A stretch of DNA of 64,000 nucleotides from Parvularculaceae bacterium (GTDB taxonomy: Bacteria > Pseudomonadota > Alphaproteobacteria > Caulobacterales > Parvularculaceae). The stretch is taken from assembly GCA_028280115.1 (NCBI GenBank), contig JANQMJ010000015.1:124001-188000 (forward strand). Direction: 5' to 3'. The notes under the pieces are model-generated. The model had not been told where the DNA came from, did no database searches, and worked only from the letters and a program-made list of their open reading frames with translations. The position numbers were made by a program, and so were the translations under genes. Of the stretch, positions 37,193 to 45,722 are shown one piece after another. How positions within the stretch are numbered: the stretch's first letter is position 1; every line of letters starts with the position of its first letter.

Positions 37193-38203
37193 CTAGGCCG
37201 CCAGTGTCTCAACCGCACTGAATGCGCCGTCGAAAAATGCCGCCAGCGCCTCTTCAACTCTTTGCGGTGAAGCCATTCGGCACAGCCCGGCGCGCAGCGC
37301 CCGGCACCGGGCCGGATCAATGTCGACCGGGGCGCGATCCACATAGGCGGCAAGATGCTTGCGCGCCATGCGCACGCCGAGCGGTTCGCCGTAATGAACG
37401 ATGGTCTCCCGGTAGTGCGCGAGCGCGGCGTCGCGCTGGACGGCGATCGCCGGCGCTGTCATGGCGCCGCCGGTCTCAAGCGCTTGCGCCACGGCGCCGG
37501 GCAGCCAGGGCCGGCCGATCGCGGCGCGCCCGATCATGACGCCGTCCGCACCGGATTGGGCGAGCGCCTCGCGCGCGGATGTTTCATCGACAATGTCGCC
37601 ATTGACGATCACCGGGATCGACACGGCCTGTTTAACGGCGCGGACCGCGGCCCAGTCCGCAACGCCGTTGAAAAAGTCGTTACGGGTGCGGCCATGCACC
37701 GTGAGCATCCGAACGCCTGCGGCTTCTGCACGCGCGGCCAGTTCCGGCGCATTCATCGCCGTGCGGTCCCAGCCGAGGCGCATTTTCAATGTCACCGGTT
37801 TTGCGGTTGCTGCAACCGTCGCCTCGATCAGCCGCAGGGCGTGATCGAGATCGCGCATCAGCGCCGAACCGGAAAGCTGACCGGTCACCTGGCGCGACGG
37901 GCAACCCATATTGATATCGATGATGTCGGCGCTGGCGGCGTCGGCGAGCCTTGCGCCTTCGGCCATCCAGCGCGCCTCGCGCCCGGCAAGCTGGATGACG
38001 AAGGGATCAACGGCGCCGCCGCCGGCGGCGCGGCGCATCACATCGGGCCTGGCCCGCGCCAATTCCTCGCTGGCGACCATTTCCGAGACCACGAGCCCCG
38101 CCCCGAAACGCATGGCCGCGCGCCGGAACGGCAGGTCGCTGACCCCGGACATGGGGGCCAGGGCGACATTGTTTTTCAGCGCGATGCCGGCAATGGAGAG
38201 CAT
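37193..38203 (-). CDS. dusB: tRNA-dihydrouridine synthase B
   Basis: 336 residues. FMN- and NADPH-dependent reduction of tRNA uridines. N-terminal ALAPMSGVSDLPFRRAA, catalytic-cysteine motif DINMGCPSRQVTG, KMRLGWD, TVHGRTRNDFFNG, and PVIVNGDI..GADGVMIGRAAIGRP are all present. This is the nifR3 position, upstream of nitrogen-regulation genes. Here it leads directly into ntrYX without the usual ntrB and ntrC in between. Confidence 0.96.
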   Translation of the reverse strand: MLSIAGIALKNNVALAPMSGVSDLPFRRAAMRFGAGLVVSEMVASEELARARPDVMRRAAGGGAVDPFVIQLAGREARWMAEGARLADAASADIIDINMGCPSRQVTGQLSGSALMRDLDHALRLIEATVAATAKPVTLKMRLGWDRTAMNAPELAARAEAAGVRMLTVHGRTRNDFFNGVADWAAVRAVKQAVSIPVIVNGDIVDETSAREALAQSGADGVMIGRAAIGRPWLPGAVAQALETGGAMTAPAIAVQRDAALAHYRETIVHYGEPLGVRMARKHLAAYVDRAPVDIDPARCRALRAGLCRMASPQRVEEALAAFFDGAFSAVETLAA

Positions 38204-38275
38204 TCTTCAAGACGTGCTTGGCGTGGGCGCTGTTTAGCCGCTAAACCAGCCGCTTACAAACGACTCCGAATTTGA

Positions 38276-39463
38276 ATGGTTAACCAAGACGTCATCGCCG
38301 TGATTGTCGCCGCCGGACGCGGAACCCGCGCCGGCGCCGGCGGACCGAAGCAATACCGCCCCCTCGCCGGCCGCACGGTGCTCGCCTGGACGGTGGAAAC
38401 GTTTCTCGATCATCCGCGGATCGACGGCGTCCGCGTCGTCATCCATCGCGATGACCGCGAGGAATATGAAACGGCGATGGCCGACAGTCTGCGCCATGCC
38501 AAACTGCTGCCGCCGGCAACCGGCGGTGCGGAGCGTCAGGATTCCGTCCGGCTCGGTCTTGAAAGCATGGCGGACAAGCCGCCAGCGCATGTGCTGATCC
38601 ACGACGCGGCCCGGCCGTTCATAGACGTGGGCACGATCACGCGGGTGATCGAGGCGCTTTCCGATCATGACGGCGCCATTGCGGCCCTGCCGGTGCACGA
38701 CACCATCAAGCGCGCCAAGGAGGGCGAACGCATCGAAACCACGGTTTCCCGCGAGGCCCTGTGGCGGGCGCAGACGCCCCAAGGCTTTCGCTTCGGCGAA
38801 ATCCTCGCCGCCCATCGCGCCGCCGCCGGCCGCACCCTGACCGACGACGCTGCGGTCGCCGAAGCGGCGGGCCTTGACGTTGCGCTGGTTACCGGTTCGC
38901 CGGACAATATGAAAATCACCCAGGCGGAAGATTTCGGCATGGCCGAGATCCTGCTCGGACGGAAAGCGCGCGCGATGGAATACCGCACCGGTCACGGTTT
39001 CGACGTTCACGCCTTTGAGGACGGAAACGCCGTCATGCTCTGCGGCGTCGCCATTCCTCATGACAGGAAACTCAAGGGCCATTCCGACGCCGACGCCGGC
39101 ATGCATGCGCTTACCGATGCGATTTTCGGGGCGCTGGGCGAAGGCGACATCGGCGATCATTTCCCGCCCTCGGACCCGCAATGGAAAGGCGCGCCGAGCC
39201 GCGTGTTTCTTGAAAAGGCGCGCGATCTCGTTGTTGAACGCAAGGGCCGCATCGTCCATTGCGACGTCACCATCATGTGCGAAGAACCCAAGATCGGCCC
39301 GCACCGGATCGCGATGCGCGAGGCCCTGGCGGCGATCTTAAAGATCGAACCGGCCCGGATTTCCGTCAAGGCGACGACCACGGAAGAGCTCGGCTTTACC
39401 GGCCGGCGCGAAGGGCTCGCCGCCATGGCGACAGCGACCGTGGCGTTGCCTGCGGAGATCTAA
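38276..39463 (+). CDS. ispDF: Bifunctional IspD/IspF (MEP pathway)
   Basis: 395 residues. Residues 1-220: IspD, cytidylyltransferase making CDP-ME, with VAAGRGTRAGAGGPKQYRPL and the catalytic Lys/Arg regions. Residues 235-395: IspF, cyclodiphosphate synthase, with GHGFDVHAFEDGNAVMLCG (Asp, His), KGHSDADAGMHALTDAIFG and GDIGDHFPPSD. It performs two non-consecutive steps of isoprenoid synthesis. The IspDF fusion is characteristic of Alphaproteobacteria and a few others. Divergent from dusB with 72 bp between starts. Confidence 0.97.
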   Translation: MVNQDVIAVIVAAGRGTRAGAGGPKQYRPLAGRTVLAWTVETFLDHPRIDGVRVVIHRDDREEYETAMADSLRHAKLLPPATGGAERQDSVRLGLESMADKPPAHVLIHDAARPFIDVGTITRVIEALSDHDGAIAALPVHDTIKRAKEGERIETTVSREALWRAQTPQGFRFGEILAAHRAAAGRTLTDDAAVAEAAGLDVALVTGSPDNMKITQAEDFGMAEILLGRKARAMEYRTGHGFDVHAFEDGNAVMLCGVAIPHDRKLKGHSDADAGMHALTDAIFGALGEGDIGDHFPPSDPQWKGAPSRVFLEKARDLVVERKGRIVHCDVTIMCEEPKIGPHRIAMREALAAILKIEPARISVKATTTEELGFTGRREGLAAMATATVALPAEI

Positions 39464-39464
39464 A

Positions 39465-39971
39465 ATCACCCAGACCCATCGCATATGGTCGCTGGCCCAG
39501 GCCATCATCGACAAGGCCGGGGCGGACGGCGTCACGATCGCCACGGCCGAATCCTGCACCGGCGGCATGATCGCCGCGGCGCTGACCGACGTGCCGGGCT
39601 CTTCGGCGGTGCTCGACCGCGCCTTCGTGACCTATTCCAACGAGGCCAAGATGGACATGCTCGGCGTGCCCGCAGCGCTCATCGGCCGGCACGGCGCGGT
39701 GAGCGCGCAGACCGCGCGCGCCATGGCGGTCGGCGCCCTAAGGCGTTCGCGCGCCGACATCACAGTTTCGGTGACGGGCATTGCGGGGCCTTCCGGCGGC
39801 AACCAGGAAAAGCCGGTGGGCCTTGTCTGGTTCGGCCTTAAAACCGCCGACCAGCCGACGCGCGTCGAACGGCGCGTCTTCGCACAAGGCGGGCGGGATT
39901 TCGTGCGCTCGAGAGCGACCGAAACGGCGCTGCACTTCCTGTTGCAGGCGCTATCAGCCCCGACACCTTAA
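39465..39971 (+). CDS. CinA C-domain protein (nicotinamide-nucleotide amidase) with apparent ATC start
   Basis: 168 residues if initiated at ATC 39465. CinA C-domain, converting NMN to NaMN: the conserved TIATAESCTGGMIAAALTDV, SSAVLDRAFVTYSNEAK, GAVSAQTARAMAVGALRRS and TGIAGPSGG are all present. No ATG, GTG or TTG in frame occurs between the ispDF end and Met at 39567, and that Met lies after the essential ESCTGG motif. GGAG sits 7 nt before the ATC, which overlaps the ispDF stop region (TAAAATC). Non-canonical initiation or a sequencing/mutation change are the alternatives. Starting at 39567 would give 134 residues. Confidence 0.8.
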   Translation: MTQTHRIWSLAQAIIDKAGADGVTIATAESCTGGMIAAALTDVPGSSAVLDRAFVTYSNEAKMDMLGVPAALIGRHGAVSAQTARAMAVGALRRSRADITVSVTGIAGPSGGNQEKPVGLVWFGLKTADQPTRVERRVFAQGGRDFVRSRATETALHFLLQALSAPTP

Positions 39972-40096
39972 TAGTCCGGAAATTCGCTGTATTGAGCCTG
40001 AAGAAAGGCGACCAAATCAATCGGCTCCGTGACCTTCATGATGTCGTTGTAGCTGCGCATGATTGATCCGCCGTCCAGCGCCGCGGCGCGCCCGGA
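39968..40096 (-). pseudogene. Gene remnant: C-terminal end of a cytochrome c-like protein
   Basis: Reading minus, the 42 codons before a TAA spell a piece with GGSIMRSYNDIMKV and EPIDLVAFLQAQY, very like the final helix of class I cytochromes c, where a Met ligand precedes LVAYL. There is no CxxCH and no upstream coding: the frame is closed at once by the TGA that ends the neighbouring SRPBCC gene, in the same frame. Probably the tail of a deleted gene. An ATG at 40060 could start a 30-residue peptide, but nothing supports it. Confidence 0.45.
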
Positions 40097-40555
40097 TCAG
40101 CCGGTTAGACGCCCGTAGATCTCTTCCGCCCGCTTGATAAACGCCTCGCTCATCTTCGCGAAGGCCTTATCAAAGACGGCATGGGCCGCTGCTTTCAAAT
40201 GCAGGTGGCGAAATTCGAACTGGATATAAAAGTCGACCACCGAGCCCCCTTCGGGAAGGTCTTCGAACCGCCAGGTGTTGTGCAGCCGCTCGAACGGTCC
40301 ATCCATATAAACCACGTCAATGCGCTTGCCGGCGACGTCGAAGAGGTCTTCCGTGCGGAACTGTTCGCGGAACGATTTGTAAGCGACCACCATTTCGGTG
40401 AGGACTGTGTCCCCGCCCCCCGCCATATCGCGCCTGAGCACCCGAAGCGCGACGCACCAGGGCAGAAACTCCGGGTATTTTTCGACATCGGCGACGAGGT
40501 CGAACATCTGCTGCGCCGAATAAGGTACTTTGGTTTGTTTCTGTCGCTCGGCCAT
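40097..40555 (-). CDS. RatA/COQ10-like START-domain protein
   Basis: 152 residues, SRPBCC/START fold. KVPYSAQQMFDLVADVEKYPEFLPWC is the family opening, followed by strands LTEMVVAYKSFREQF and GGSVVDFYIQFEFRHLHLK and a C-terminal helix FAKMSEAFIKRAEEIYG. Bacterial members are called RatA ribosome toxin or coenzyme Q-binding protein; in Alphaproteobacteria a ubiquinone-handling role is more plausible. It is located near lipA as in many alphaproteobacterial genomes. The start follows weak sequence upstream. Confidence 0.9.
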   Translation of the reverse strand: MAERQKQTKVPYSAQQMFDLVADVEKYPEFLPWCVALRVLRRDMAGGGDTVLTEMVVAYKSFREQFRTEDLFDVAGKRIDVVYMDGPFERLHNTWRFEDLPEGGSVVDFYIQFEFRHLHLKAAAHAVFDKAFAKMSEAFIKRAEEIYGRLTG

Positions 40556-40741
40556 AAGCGCCGGCCTATAGCCTCCCGCGCCCGCCTAACTCAAGGGCCC
40601 GCCGGGCCGAACGCACCATTTTACGCCTTGTTGAGCCTGTGGAAAATAACCCTCGAGCGAATACACAACCAATACTGGATTCTCCTAAAAGTTGTAGCTA
40701 ACAATATTTAGTAATTGTAGAATTGTGGGGGAAAGGCGAAA

Positions 40742-40987
40742 ATGTCATTCAATGATAGTCAGCGATGTATGGATATCGCCTTTATCAATTCTGAAAAAAG
40801 GGGCGGCTCAAAAGACGACCCCTGCAAGCTCCTCTGCCGCATTGTGTTGTTTGTGCTCTTAGCGGTCTTCTTTGTCGGCATTGGATATTTTGCTGGATTG
40901 CAGGCGGGTTATTTCGCCGCGCCGTCCGACGCGTGCTGTTACGGCGTTCTCGAGTTCGAATTCGATCTGGACCGCAACGACGGCTGA
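40742..40987 (+). CDS. Small single-pass membrane protein, unknown
   Basis: 81 residues. GGGGGAAAGG lies 4-13 nt upstream of the ATG, a strong ribosome site. A hydrophilic N-terminus (about 28 residues), one membrane helix (LLCRIVLFVLLAVFFVGIGYFAG), then a short segment with an adjacent Cys pair in DACCYGVLEFEF. No recognised family. Followed 54 bp later by a lipoprotein-like gene on the same strand, perhaps as a pair. The upstream 186 bp is A+T-rich near the gene (40660-40730). Confidence 0.6.
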   Translation: MSFNDSQRCMDIAFINSEKRGGSKDDPCKLLCRIVLFVLLAVFFVGIGYFAGLQAGYFAAPSDACCYGVLEFEFDLDRNDG

Positions 40988-41041
40988 CGATGCGTCAATA
41001 TCAAAGCCCGCTTCATTGAGTTAGATGCCAAGGGGGTACAC

Positions 41042-41677
41042 ATGAACAAACATCTTGCAACTTTTGCCGCCCTCCTCGTCGGCGCCGGCGGCTGCGCGTA
41101 TAATGACGAGGCGCATAACAACAATATCGACCCAACATTCATCGAACCTGTGCGGCCCACTATCGAGGATCGAACTAAAATCGCTAGTTCGACATGCGAG
41201 GCGCAGTACTCCAAGGACCGGCAGAACTACCTTGCGGCGATTGAATCGGTCATCGCAAAACACAACGGCACACCTAGCGTCGGCAGCGCGCCTCTTGACA
41301 GGTTCAGGGCCGAGATCAATGGCGCCTACAACGCCGTTGTCACGCGCTGCAAGACGCACACGCACTGCCTCGAAGTGCATGGATACGAAGAAGCGAAGTG
41401 CTACATGGCCGCGAGCGACCGCAAGGACGCCGAGCGACGGTTTGCAGATATCTCTGAACGACTTCGCGAGCTTGAACTGCAGCGCGCCCGAAAAAAGAAG
41501 AAAAAGTCAGGAACGTCGGTGAAAGTCGAAACCACCGTCGTCCAGACCAACAAGCAAAAGCAATCTGTCGACACCGGCGATGACATCGAAGATCAGGACG
41601 TACTGATCTTGTGCGGCAAGGCTGGCGATCTGCTCAAACGGCGCTGCCGTCAGCCATGCGACCCGGGTAAGTGTTGA
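41042..41677 (+). CDS. Cysteine-rich putative lipoprotein, unknown
   Basis: 211 residues. Signal peptide with lipobox VGAGGC (Cys18). The body is hydrophilic and helical, with cysteines at SSTCEAQY, TRCKTHTHCLEVHGYEEAKCYM and a cysteine cluster at the C-terminus (CGKAGDLLKRRCRQPCDPGKC, shown as CGKAG..RRC..PCDPGKC). A lysine run (ARKKKKKSG) lies near residue 160. No family recognised. Base composition is slightly lower in G+C than the flanking genes. Convergent with lipA, 4 bp apart. Confidence 0.6.
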   Translation: MNKHLATFAALLVGAGGCAYNDEAHNNNIDPTFIEPVRPTIEDRTKIASSTCEAQYSKDRQNYLAAIESVIAKHNGTPSVGSAPLDRFRAEINGAYNAVVTRCKTHTHCLEVHGYEEAKCYMAASDRKDAERRFADISERLRELELQRARKKKKKSGTSVKVETTVVQTNKQKQSVDTGDDIEDQDVLILCGKAGDLLKRRCRQPCDPGKC

Positions 41678-41681
41678 CCTC

Positions 41682-42662
41682 TTACACCCCGGCCCGCGCC
41701 GCACGGGCCGCTTTGAGTTTGGCGAAATCCTCGCCGGCATGATGCGAGGAACGGGTCAGGGGCGAAGCCGAGACCATGAGAAACCCCTTGGCCCGAGCCA
41801 TGCTTTCATAGGCCTTGAATTCGTCGGGATGAACGAAGCGGTCTACGGCTGCGTGCTTGCGCGTCGGCTGGAGGTACTGGCCGATGGTGATGAAATCGAC
41901 GCCCGCCGAGCGCATGTCGTCCATCACCTGCATGACCTCTTCGCGCGACTCGCCAAGACCGACCATCAGGCCTGACTTTGTAAACATCAGCGGGTCGCGC
42001 TCCTTTACCTTCTCAAGCAGGCGCAGGGAATGAAAATACCGCGCGCCCGGCCGGATCGAGAGATAGAGCCGCGGCACCGTTTCGAGGTTGTGGTTAAACA
42101 CATCCGGCTTTGAATCGATAACGATTTCCGCCGCGCCTTTCTTGCGCAGAAAATCCGGTGTCAGAATTTCAACGGTTGTTTCCGGCGTGTGCGCGCGGAT
42201 CGCGGAAACGACCTGCGCAAAATGATCCGCGCCGCCGTCGGAAAGATCATCGCGGTCGACCGACGTGATGACGACATGATGAAGCCCCATTTCTGCGACG
42301 GCTTCCGCGACATGGCGCGGTTCGTCGGCATCGAGCGGCGCCGGCAAGCCGGTTTTCACATTGCAGAACGCGCAGGCGCGCGTGCAAGTATCGCCCATGA
42401 TCATCAGCGTAGCGTGCTTTTTCTGCCAGCACTCGCCGATATTGGGACAGGCCGCTTCCTCGCACACCGTATGCAGGTTTTTTGAGCGCACGATGGCGCG
42501 CGTTTCCGAATAGCCCTTCGACACCGGCGCCTTGACGCGAATCCAGTCGGGCTTGCGCAAGACAGGGCTGTCCTCGCGGGACTGTTTTTCGGGATGGCGC
42601 GGCCGTTCATTGCCGGCCGGCGGCGCGTCGAGGCTGTCAATCAGGGTCGCCATAACGTTCAT
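41682..42662 (-). CDS. lipA: Lipoyl synthase
   Basis: 326 residues. Radical SAM enzyme inserting two sulfurs into octanoyl chains of lipoylated proteins. The auxiliary cluster motif [13 protein letters not shown] and the radical-SAM motif [10 protein letters not shown] are both intact. [25 protein letters not shown] and GLGESREEV are also typical. The C-terminal [14 protein letters not shown] supplies the conserved Ser ligand (RSSHHA). Start at either Met1 or Met4; neither has a strong ribosome site. Confidence 0.97.
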   Translation of the reverse strand: MNVMATLIDSLDAPPAGNERPRHPEKQSREDSPVLRKPDWIRVKAPVSKGYSETRAIVRSKNLHTVCEEAACPNIGECWQKKHATLMIMGDTCTRACAFCNVKTGLPAPLDADEPRHVAEAVAEMGLHHVVITSVDRDDLSDGGADHFAQVVSAIRAHTPETTVEILTPDFLRKKGAAEIVIDSKPDVFNHNLETVPRLYLSIRPGARYFHSLRLLEKVKERDPLMFTKSGLMVGLGESREEVMQVMDDMRSAGVDFITIGQYLQPTRKHAAVDRFVHPDEFKAYESMARAKGFLMVSASPLTRSSHHAGEDFAKLKAARAARAGV

Positions 42663-42715
42663 GTAGCAGCGGCGCGGGGCGATTGTAAGAGGGCTTAACC
42701 GTTTGAAACCACCCG

Positions 42716-43438
42716 CTAAACCAGCTGCTCTACGGTTTCGAGGAGTTCATCGAACGGCCGGTGGATCAGCGCGCCGTCAAGCGGCTCGCCAAGGGCGACG
42801 TTGACCGCTTCCCAAGCCTCAATCGAGTCGATTTTGGGCGTTTTGGACTTTTGCGCCATTTTGGACCCCTCGGTCGAGAATTTTACGACTTCGCGCGACA
42901 CGGGCAGGCGCAGCCAGCGCCATACGCGCCGATTCATCTCGCCGCTGACATAAAGCTCCCAGCGCGGATCGGTGCCGTCATTGGAAATGTCGAAAAACAG
43001 CGTCTTGAGATCGCCGGCGTCGGCGAGCGCAAGCACGCCATGTTCATGTTCGATGAAGCGCGGGCTGCGGCCGTTGCTCAAGAAAGACGACTCGCCGAAG
43101 CCGCACCGAAGATCGGCGACCGCTTTGCGCTTTTCGATGGAACGCTCCTGAAACGCCGCAACGATATCCGGCCATTCCTTCCTGCCAGCCAAGTAAACGC
43201 CGGCAATCACGATGACGAGGATAAGCGCGCTTGCCTGCAGCGTCGCGCCGATGCCAGAGCCCTGATAAACCAAAGCAAGCGCGACCGGCGCGATTAAGGC
43301 GAATGCGGCGGCAATCGGACGTTTGAAGCCGATCAGATCCTCACGCGCGAATTCGTTCACATTATCGTTGAAGGACGCAGCATTCCTCAAGCGCGCGGTT
43401 ACGGGCGCTGGAATCTCCACGCGGGCGGTCGACAACAT
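42716..43438 (-). CDS. Conserved membrane protein of unknown function
   Basis: 240 residues from the ATG at 43438 (GGAG 9 nt upstream); the TTG at 43465 is less likely. An N-terminal cytosolic stretch, then two hydrophobic segments ([19 protein letters not shown] and [17 protein letters not shown]), then a soluble domain of about 170 residues with [18 protein letters not shown] and [21 protein letters not shown]. No family recognised. Monocistronic, divergent from ald. Confidence 0.65.
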   Translation of the reverse strand: MLSTARVEIPAPVTARLRNAASFNDNVNEFAREDLIGFKRPIAAAFALIAPVALALVYQGSGIGATLQASALILVIVIAGVYLAGRKEWPDIVAAFQERSIEKRKAVADLRCGFGESSFLSNGRSPRFIEHEHGVLALADAGDLKTLFFDISNDGTDPRWELYVSGEMNRRVWRWLRLPVSREVVKFSTEGSKMAQKSKTPKIDSIEAWEAVNVALGEPLDGALIHRPFDELLETVEQLV

Positions 43439-43813
43439 CTGTTTGCTCTCCGTCTGGAACTGCAACTGGAAAGTCTATGTTCCCCCGGAGTTTTTGCCGT
43501 CCGTTTAAGGCCTTAACGTAAAATTGAATTGCATTTTGCCGAACGCGCGCGGAATAGCTCAGGCGGCGGGGACTGTCCCATCCGTAAGGGAACCCATAAC
43601 CCTAACAGGGTGGCGCCAAGGCCGATGAAAATTGCAGGCAAGCCGCCCGCCCAAGCCAATGCGCCCGAATGCTTTGCTTCTTGGAACTTTGTGCTAAAGG
43701 AGCGTGAGAGCGCGCCCGCAGGACCTGGCAGGCGCCGCAGTGGCGTACCGACATTACAAATTACAGACATCCGCCCCGCCTGAAACAGGCGGCGTTTTTA
43801 AGGGAGGCGAACA
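43439..43813 (+). other. Long untranslated leader region of ald
   Basis: 375 bases between divergent genes. It holds the perfect palindrome TTAAGGCCTTAA (43505-43516), short hairpins such as GGGA-CTG-TCCC near 43570, and an intrinsic terminator 14 bp before the ald ATG. A possible promoter is TTGCTT around 43674 with TAAAGG about 17 bases on. No convincing protein: the only sizeable open frame (43513-43770, minus) has no codon bias or family. Either a small RNA or an attenuated leader is plausible. Confidence 0.5.
43776..43799 (+). terminator. Intrinsic terminator in the ald leader
   Basis: CCGCCTG-AAA-CAGGCGG, 7 perfect pairs with a 3-base loop, followed by CGTTTTT. It ends 14 bp before the ald start codon and just before the ribosome site GGGAGG, on the same strand. 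Its position means it must be conditionally read through for ald transcription from upstream, or ends a short RNA from the leader. Confidence 0.75.
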
Positions 43814-44926
43814 ATGCGCGTGGGCGTGCCGAAGGAAATCAAAAATTCGGAATTCAGGGTGGGCCTGGTGCCGGGCAGCGTCAGGGAATATGTCGCCCAC
43901 GGGCATGAGGTGCTGGTTGAAACCAACGCCGGCGCGGGGATCAAAGCGAGCGACAGGGATTATGAGGCCGCTGGCGCCAAAATCGCGCCGGACGCCAAGT
44001 CTGTGTTCGAGTCGTGCGACATGATCGTCAAGGTCAAGGAGCCCCAGGCGAGTGAATGGCCCCAGCTTCGCGAAGGCCAGATCCTTTACACGTATCTTCA
44101 CCTGGCTCCCGATCCCAATCAGGCGCGCGGGCTGATGGAATCCGGCGTAACCGCCGTCGCCTATGAAACCGTTACCGATCATTATGAAGGCCTGCCGCTT
44201 CTGGCGCCGATGAGCGAAGTCGCCGGCCGTCTTTCCATCCAGGCCGCAGCCTATGCTCTTACCGCGCACCATGGCGGGCGCGGCCTGCTCATGGGCGGCG
44301 TGCCCGGCGTGTTGCCCGCCAAGGTGGTTGTAATCGGCGGCGGCGTCGTCGGCACCCACGCCGCGCGCATGGCGGTCGGGCTTGGCGCCGACGTCACTAT
44401 CCTTGAACGCAGTCAGCATCGGCTCGGCGAACTCGACGATCTGTTCCAAGGGCGTGCGAAAACACGCTATTCTACTTTTGAAGCGCTTGATGACGAATCC
44501 CATGGCGCCGACGTCGTGGTCGGCGCGGTGCTGATCCCGGGCGCCAGCGCGCCCAAGCTCGTCACCCGCGACATGCTGCAGGGCATGAAAGAAGGCGCGG
44601 TGCTTGTTGACGTCTCCATCGACCAGGGCGGTTGTTTTGAAACGTCCAAAGCGACCACCCACGAAGATCCCACCTATGTGGTCGACGATGTCATTCACTA
44701 CTGCGTCGCGAACATGCCGGGCGCGGTGCCGCTGACGTCATCTTACGCCCTGAACAATGCGACGCTGCATTACGGCCTGATGCTCGCCGAACAGGGCCTT
44801 GATGCGCTGCGGCAAGATCCGTATTTGCGCGAGGGGCTCAATATCCACCGCGGCAAAGTCACCTACGAAGCTGTCGCCGAGGCGCTTGGGGTCGATTTCA
44901 CCCCGGCCCTGGACGCCTTGAACTGA
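43814..44926 (+). CDS. ald: Alanine dehydrogenase
   Basis: 370 residues. NAD-dependent interconversion of L-alanine and pyruvate plus ammonia. [18 protein letters not shown] opening, catalytic Lys in KVKEPQ and His in [12 protein letters not shown] fold [19 protein letters not shown], and [19 protein letters not shown] are all intact. GGGAGG about 6 nt upstream is a strong ribosome site. Preceded by a terminator-bearing leader. Alanine breakdown gives ammonia and pyruvate, like the sdaA product at the window start. Confidence 0.97.
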   Translation: MRVGVPKEIKNSEFRVGLVPGSVREYVAHGHEVLVETNAGAGIKASDRDYEAAGAKIAPDAKSVFESCDMIVKVKEPQASEWPQLREGQILYTYLHLAPDPNQARGLMESGVTAVAYETVTDHYEGLPLLAPMSEVAGRLSIQAAAYALTAHHGGRGLLMGGVPGVLPAKVVVIGGGVVGTHAARMAVGLGADVTILERSQHRLGELDDLFQGRAKTRYSTFEALDDESHGADVVVGAVLIPGASAPKLVTRDMLQGMKEGAVLVDVSIDQGGCFETSKATTHEDPTYVVDDVIHYCVANMPGAVPLTSSYALNNATLHYGLMLAEQGLDALRQDPYLREGLNIHRGKVTYEAVAEALGVDFTPALDALN

Positions 44927-45105
44927 CCGCCATCGTCGCCATATTGGGCGGCGCGGAGCGATAAAATCTTCGTGACTCGGCATGGATACGGTCCAGATCA
45001 GGCCGAAAATTACGTCACGTTAAGGAAATAGCCGTTCCGCAGGGCCGTTTCGCGCTTGCCAGCGAGCGTGGAATGAAGGCATATGTCGGCGAGGAGAGAG
45101 CCAAC

Positions 45106-45438
45106 ATGTTCAAGATGTTATCGAGCTCTGCGGCGGTAGTCGCGCTTAGTCTTCAGGCGGCGTTCGCCTCACCTTTCACCGCTTCGCCGCTCGCGAGCGA
45201 GAGCGAGCGGGCCGAGATGGGCGAAGAGCGCGGCGGCGTGGCCGCTTTTCTGATGAATGTGCTCGCGGCAACGATCACCGGCAAGGCTGGACACTCTGAA
45301 GACAGCCCGCGTTCGCAGTCTTATTACGGCCAACAGGAATGCGAGACGAACAAGGCCGCAAAAGACGAAGAAGCCAAAGAGGAAGACGCCGAGGCTGCCG
45401 AAGTGACGGGACCGGAGCCGATTTACTACGGTTTCTGA
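45106..45438 (+). CDS. Small secreted acidic protein, unknown
   Basis: 110 residues from the ATG at 45106, with GAGGAGAG upstream; the frame also opens at 45073. A signal peptide (LSSSAAVVALSLQAAFASP) would release a mature protein of about 90 residues, with a short central hydrophobic stretch (GGVAAFLMNVLAATITG) and a strongly acidic C-terminus (EEAKEEDAEAAEVTGPEP). No family recognised. An intrinsic terminator follows 25 bp after the stop, which supports a real transcription unit. Confidence 0.6.
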   Translation: MFKMLSSSAAVVALSLQAAFASPFTASPLASESERAEMGEERGGVAAFLMNVLAATITGKAGHSEDSPRSQSYYGQQECETNKAAKDEEAKEEDAEAAEVTGPEPIYYGF

Positions 45439-45462
45439 TCGACAGCGAAATCGCAAACACGG

Positions 45463-45496
45463 CGCGCCGCGACACTCGTCCGGCGCGTTTTATTTT
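45463..45496 (+). terminator. Intrinsic terminator after the small secreted-protein gene
   Basis: CGCGCCG, an 11-base loop, CGGCGCG, then TTTTATTTT. Starts 24 bp after the stop of the gene at 45106-45438 on the same strand. The rest of 45497-45700 shows nothing coding. Confidence 0.65.
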
Positions 45497-45701
45497 GGCT
45501 ATCGGCGATGCGCCGCAATACTCCTGCGACCGATCCTGCAGAAGCGCGGCGGATTCGATTTCGCCCTCGCCGGCAAAATCGCTGCGCTCAACCTGGCGTG
45601 CGGCTGATAGCCGTGCAGATGACACAGCTTTCGACCAGACCGCAGCCGCAGGCGGCGCGAGCAAGCCCGGCCAAAGCGCGGCGCAGCGATGAATGGATTT
45701 A

Positions 45702-45722
45702 AGGAACCGGAGGCCGGTTCCT
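45702..45722. terminator. Hairpin at the end of the 98-residue gene
   Basis: AGGAACCGG-AGG-CCGGTTCCT, 9 perfect pairs. It overlaps the stop codon of the minus-strand gene at 45721-46017 and is followed in that direction by TAAAT, a poor T-run. It may be a weak terminator for that gene or a bidirectional end between the two small units. Confidence 0.4.

Noticed and set aside
35889..37196. 435-codon open frame on the plus strand over ntrY
   Set aside because: Antisense to conserved membrane and kinase domains; no hydrophobic or catalytic pattern.
38234..39304. 356-codon open frame on the minus strand over ispDF
   Set aside because: Antisense shadow; ispDF motifs on the plus strand are unmistakable.
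43540..43620. tRNA-like start (GCGGAATAGCTCAGGCGG)
   Set aside because: Resembles a D-stem, but no anticodon arm, T-arm (GGTTCGA) or acceptor match follows.
43513..43770. Possible 85-residue protein on the minus strand in the ald leader
   Set aside because: No ribosome site and no family; the region reads better as leader RNA.
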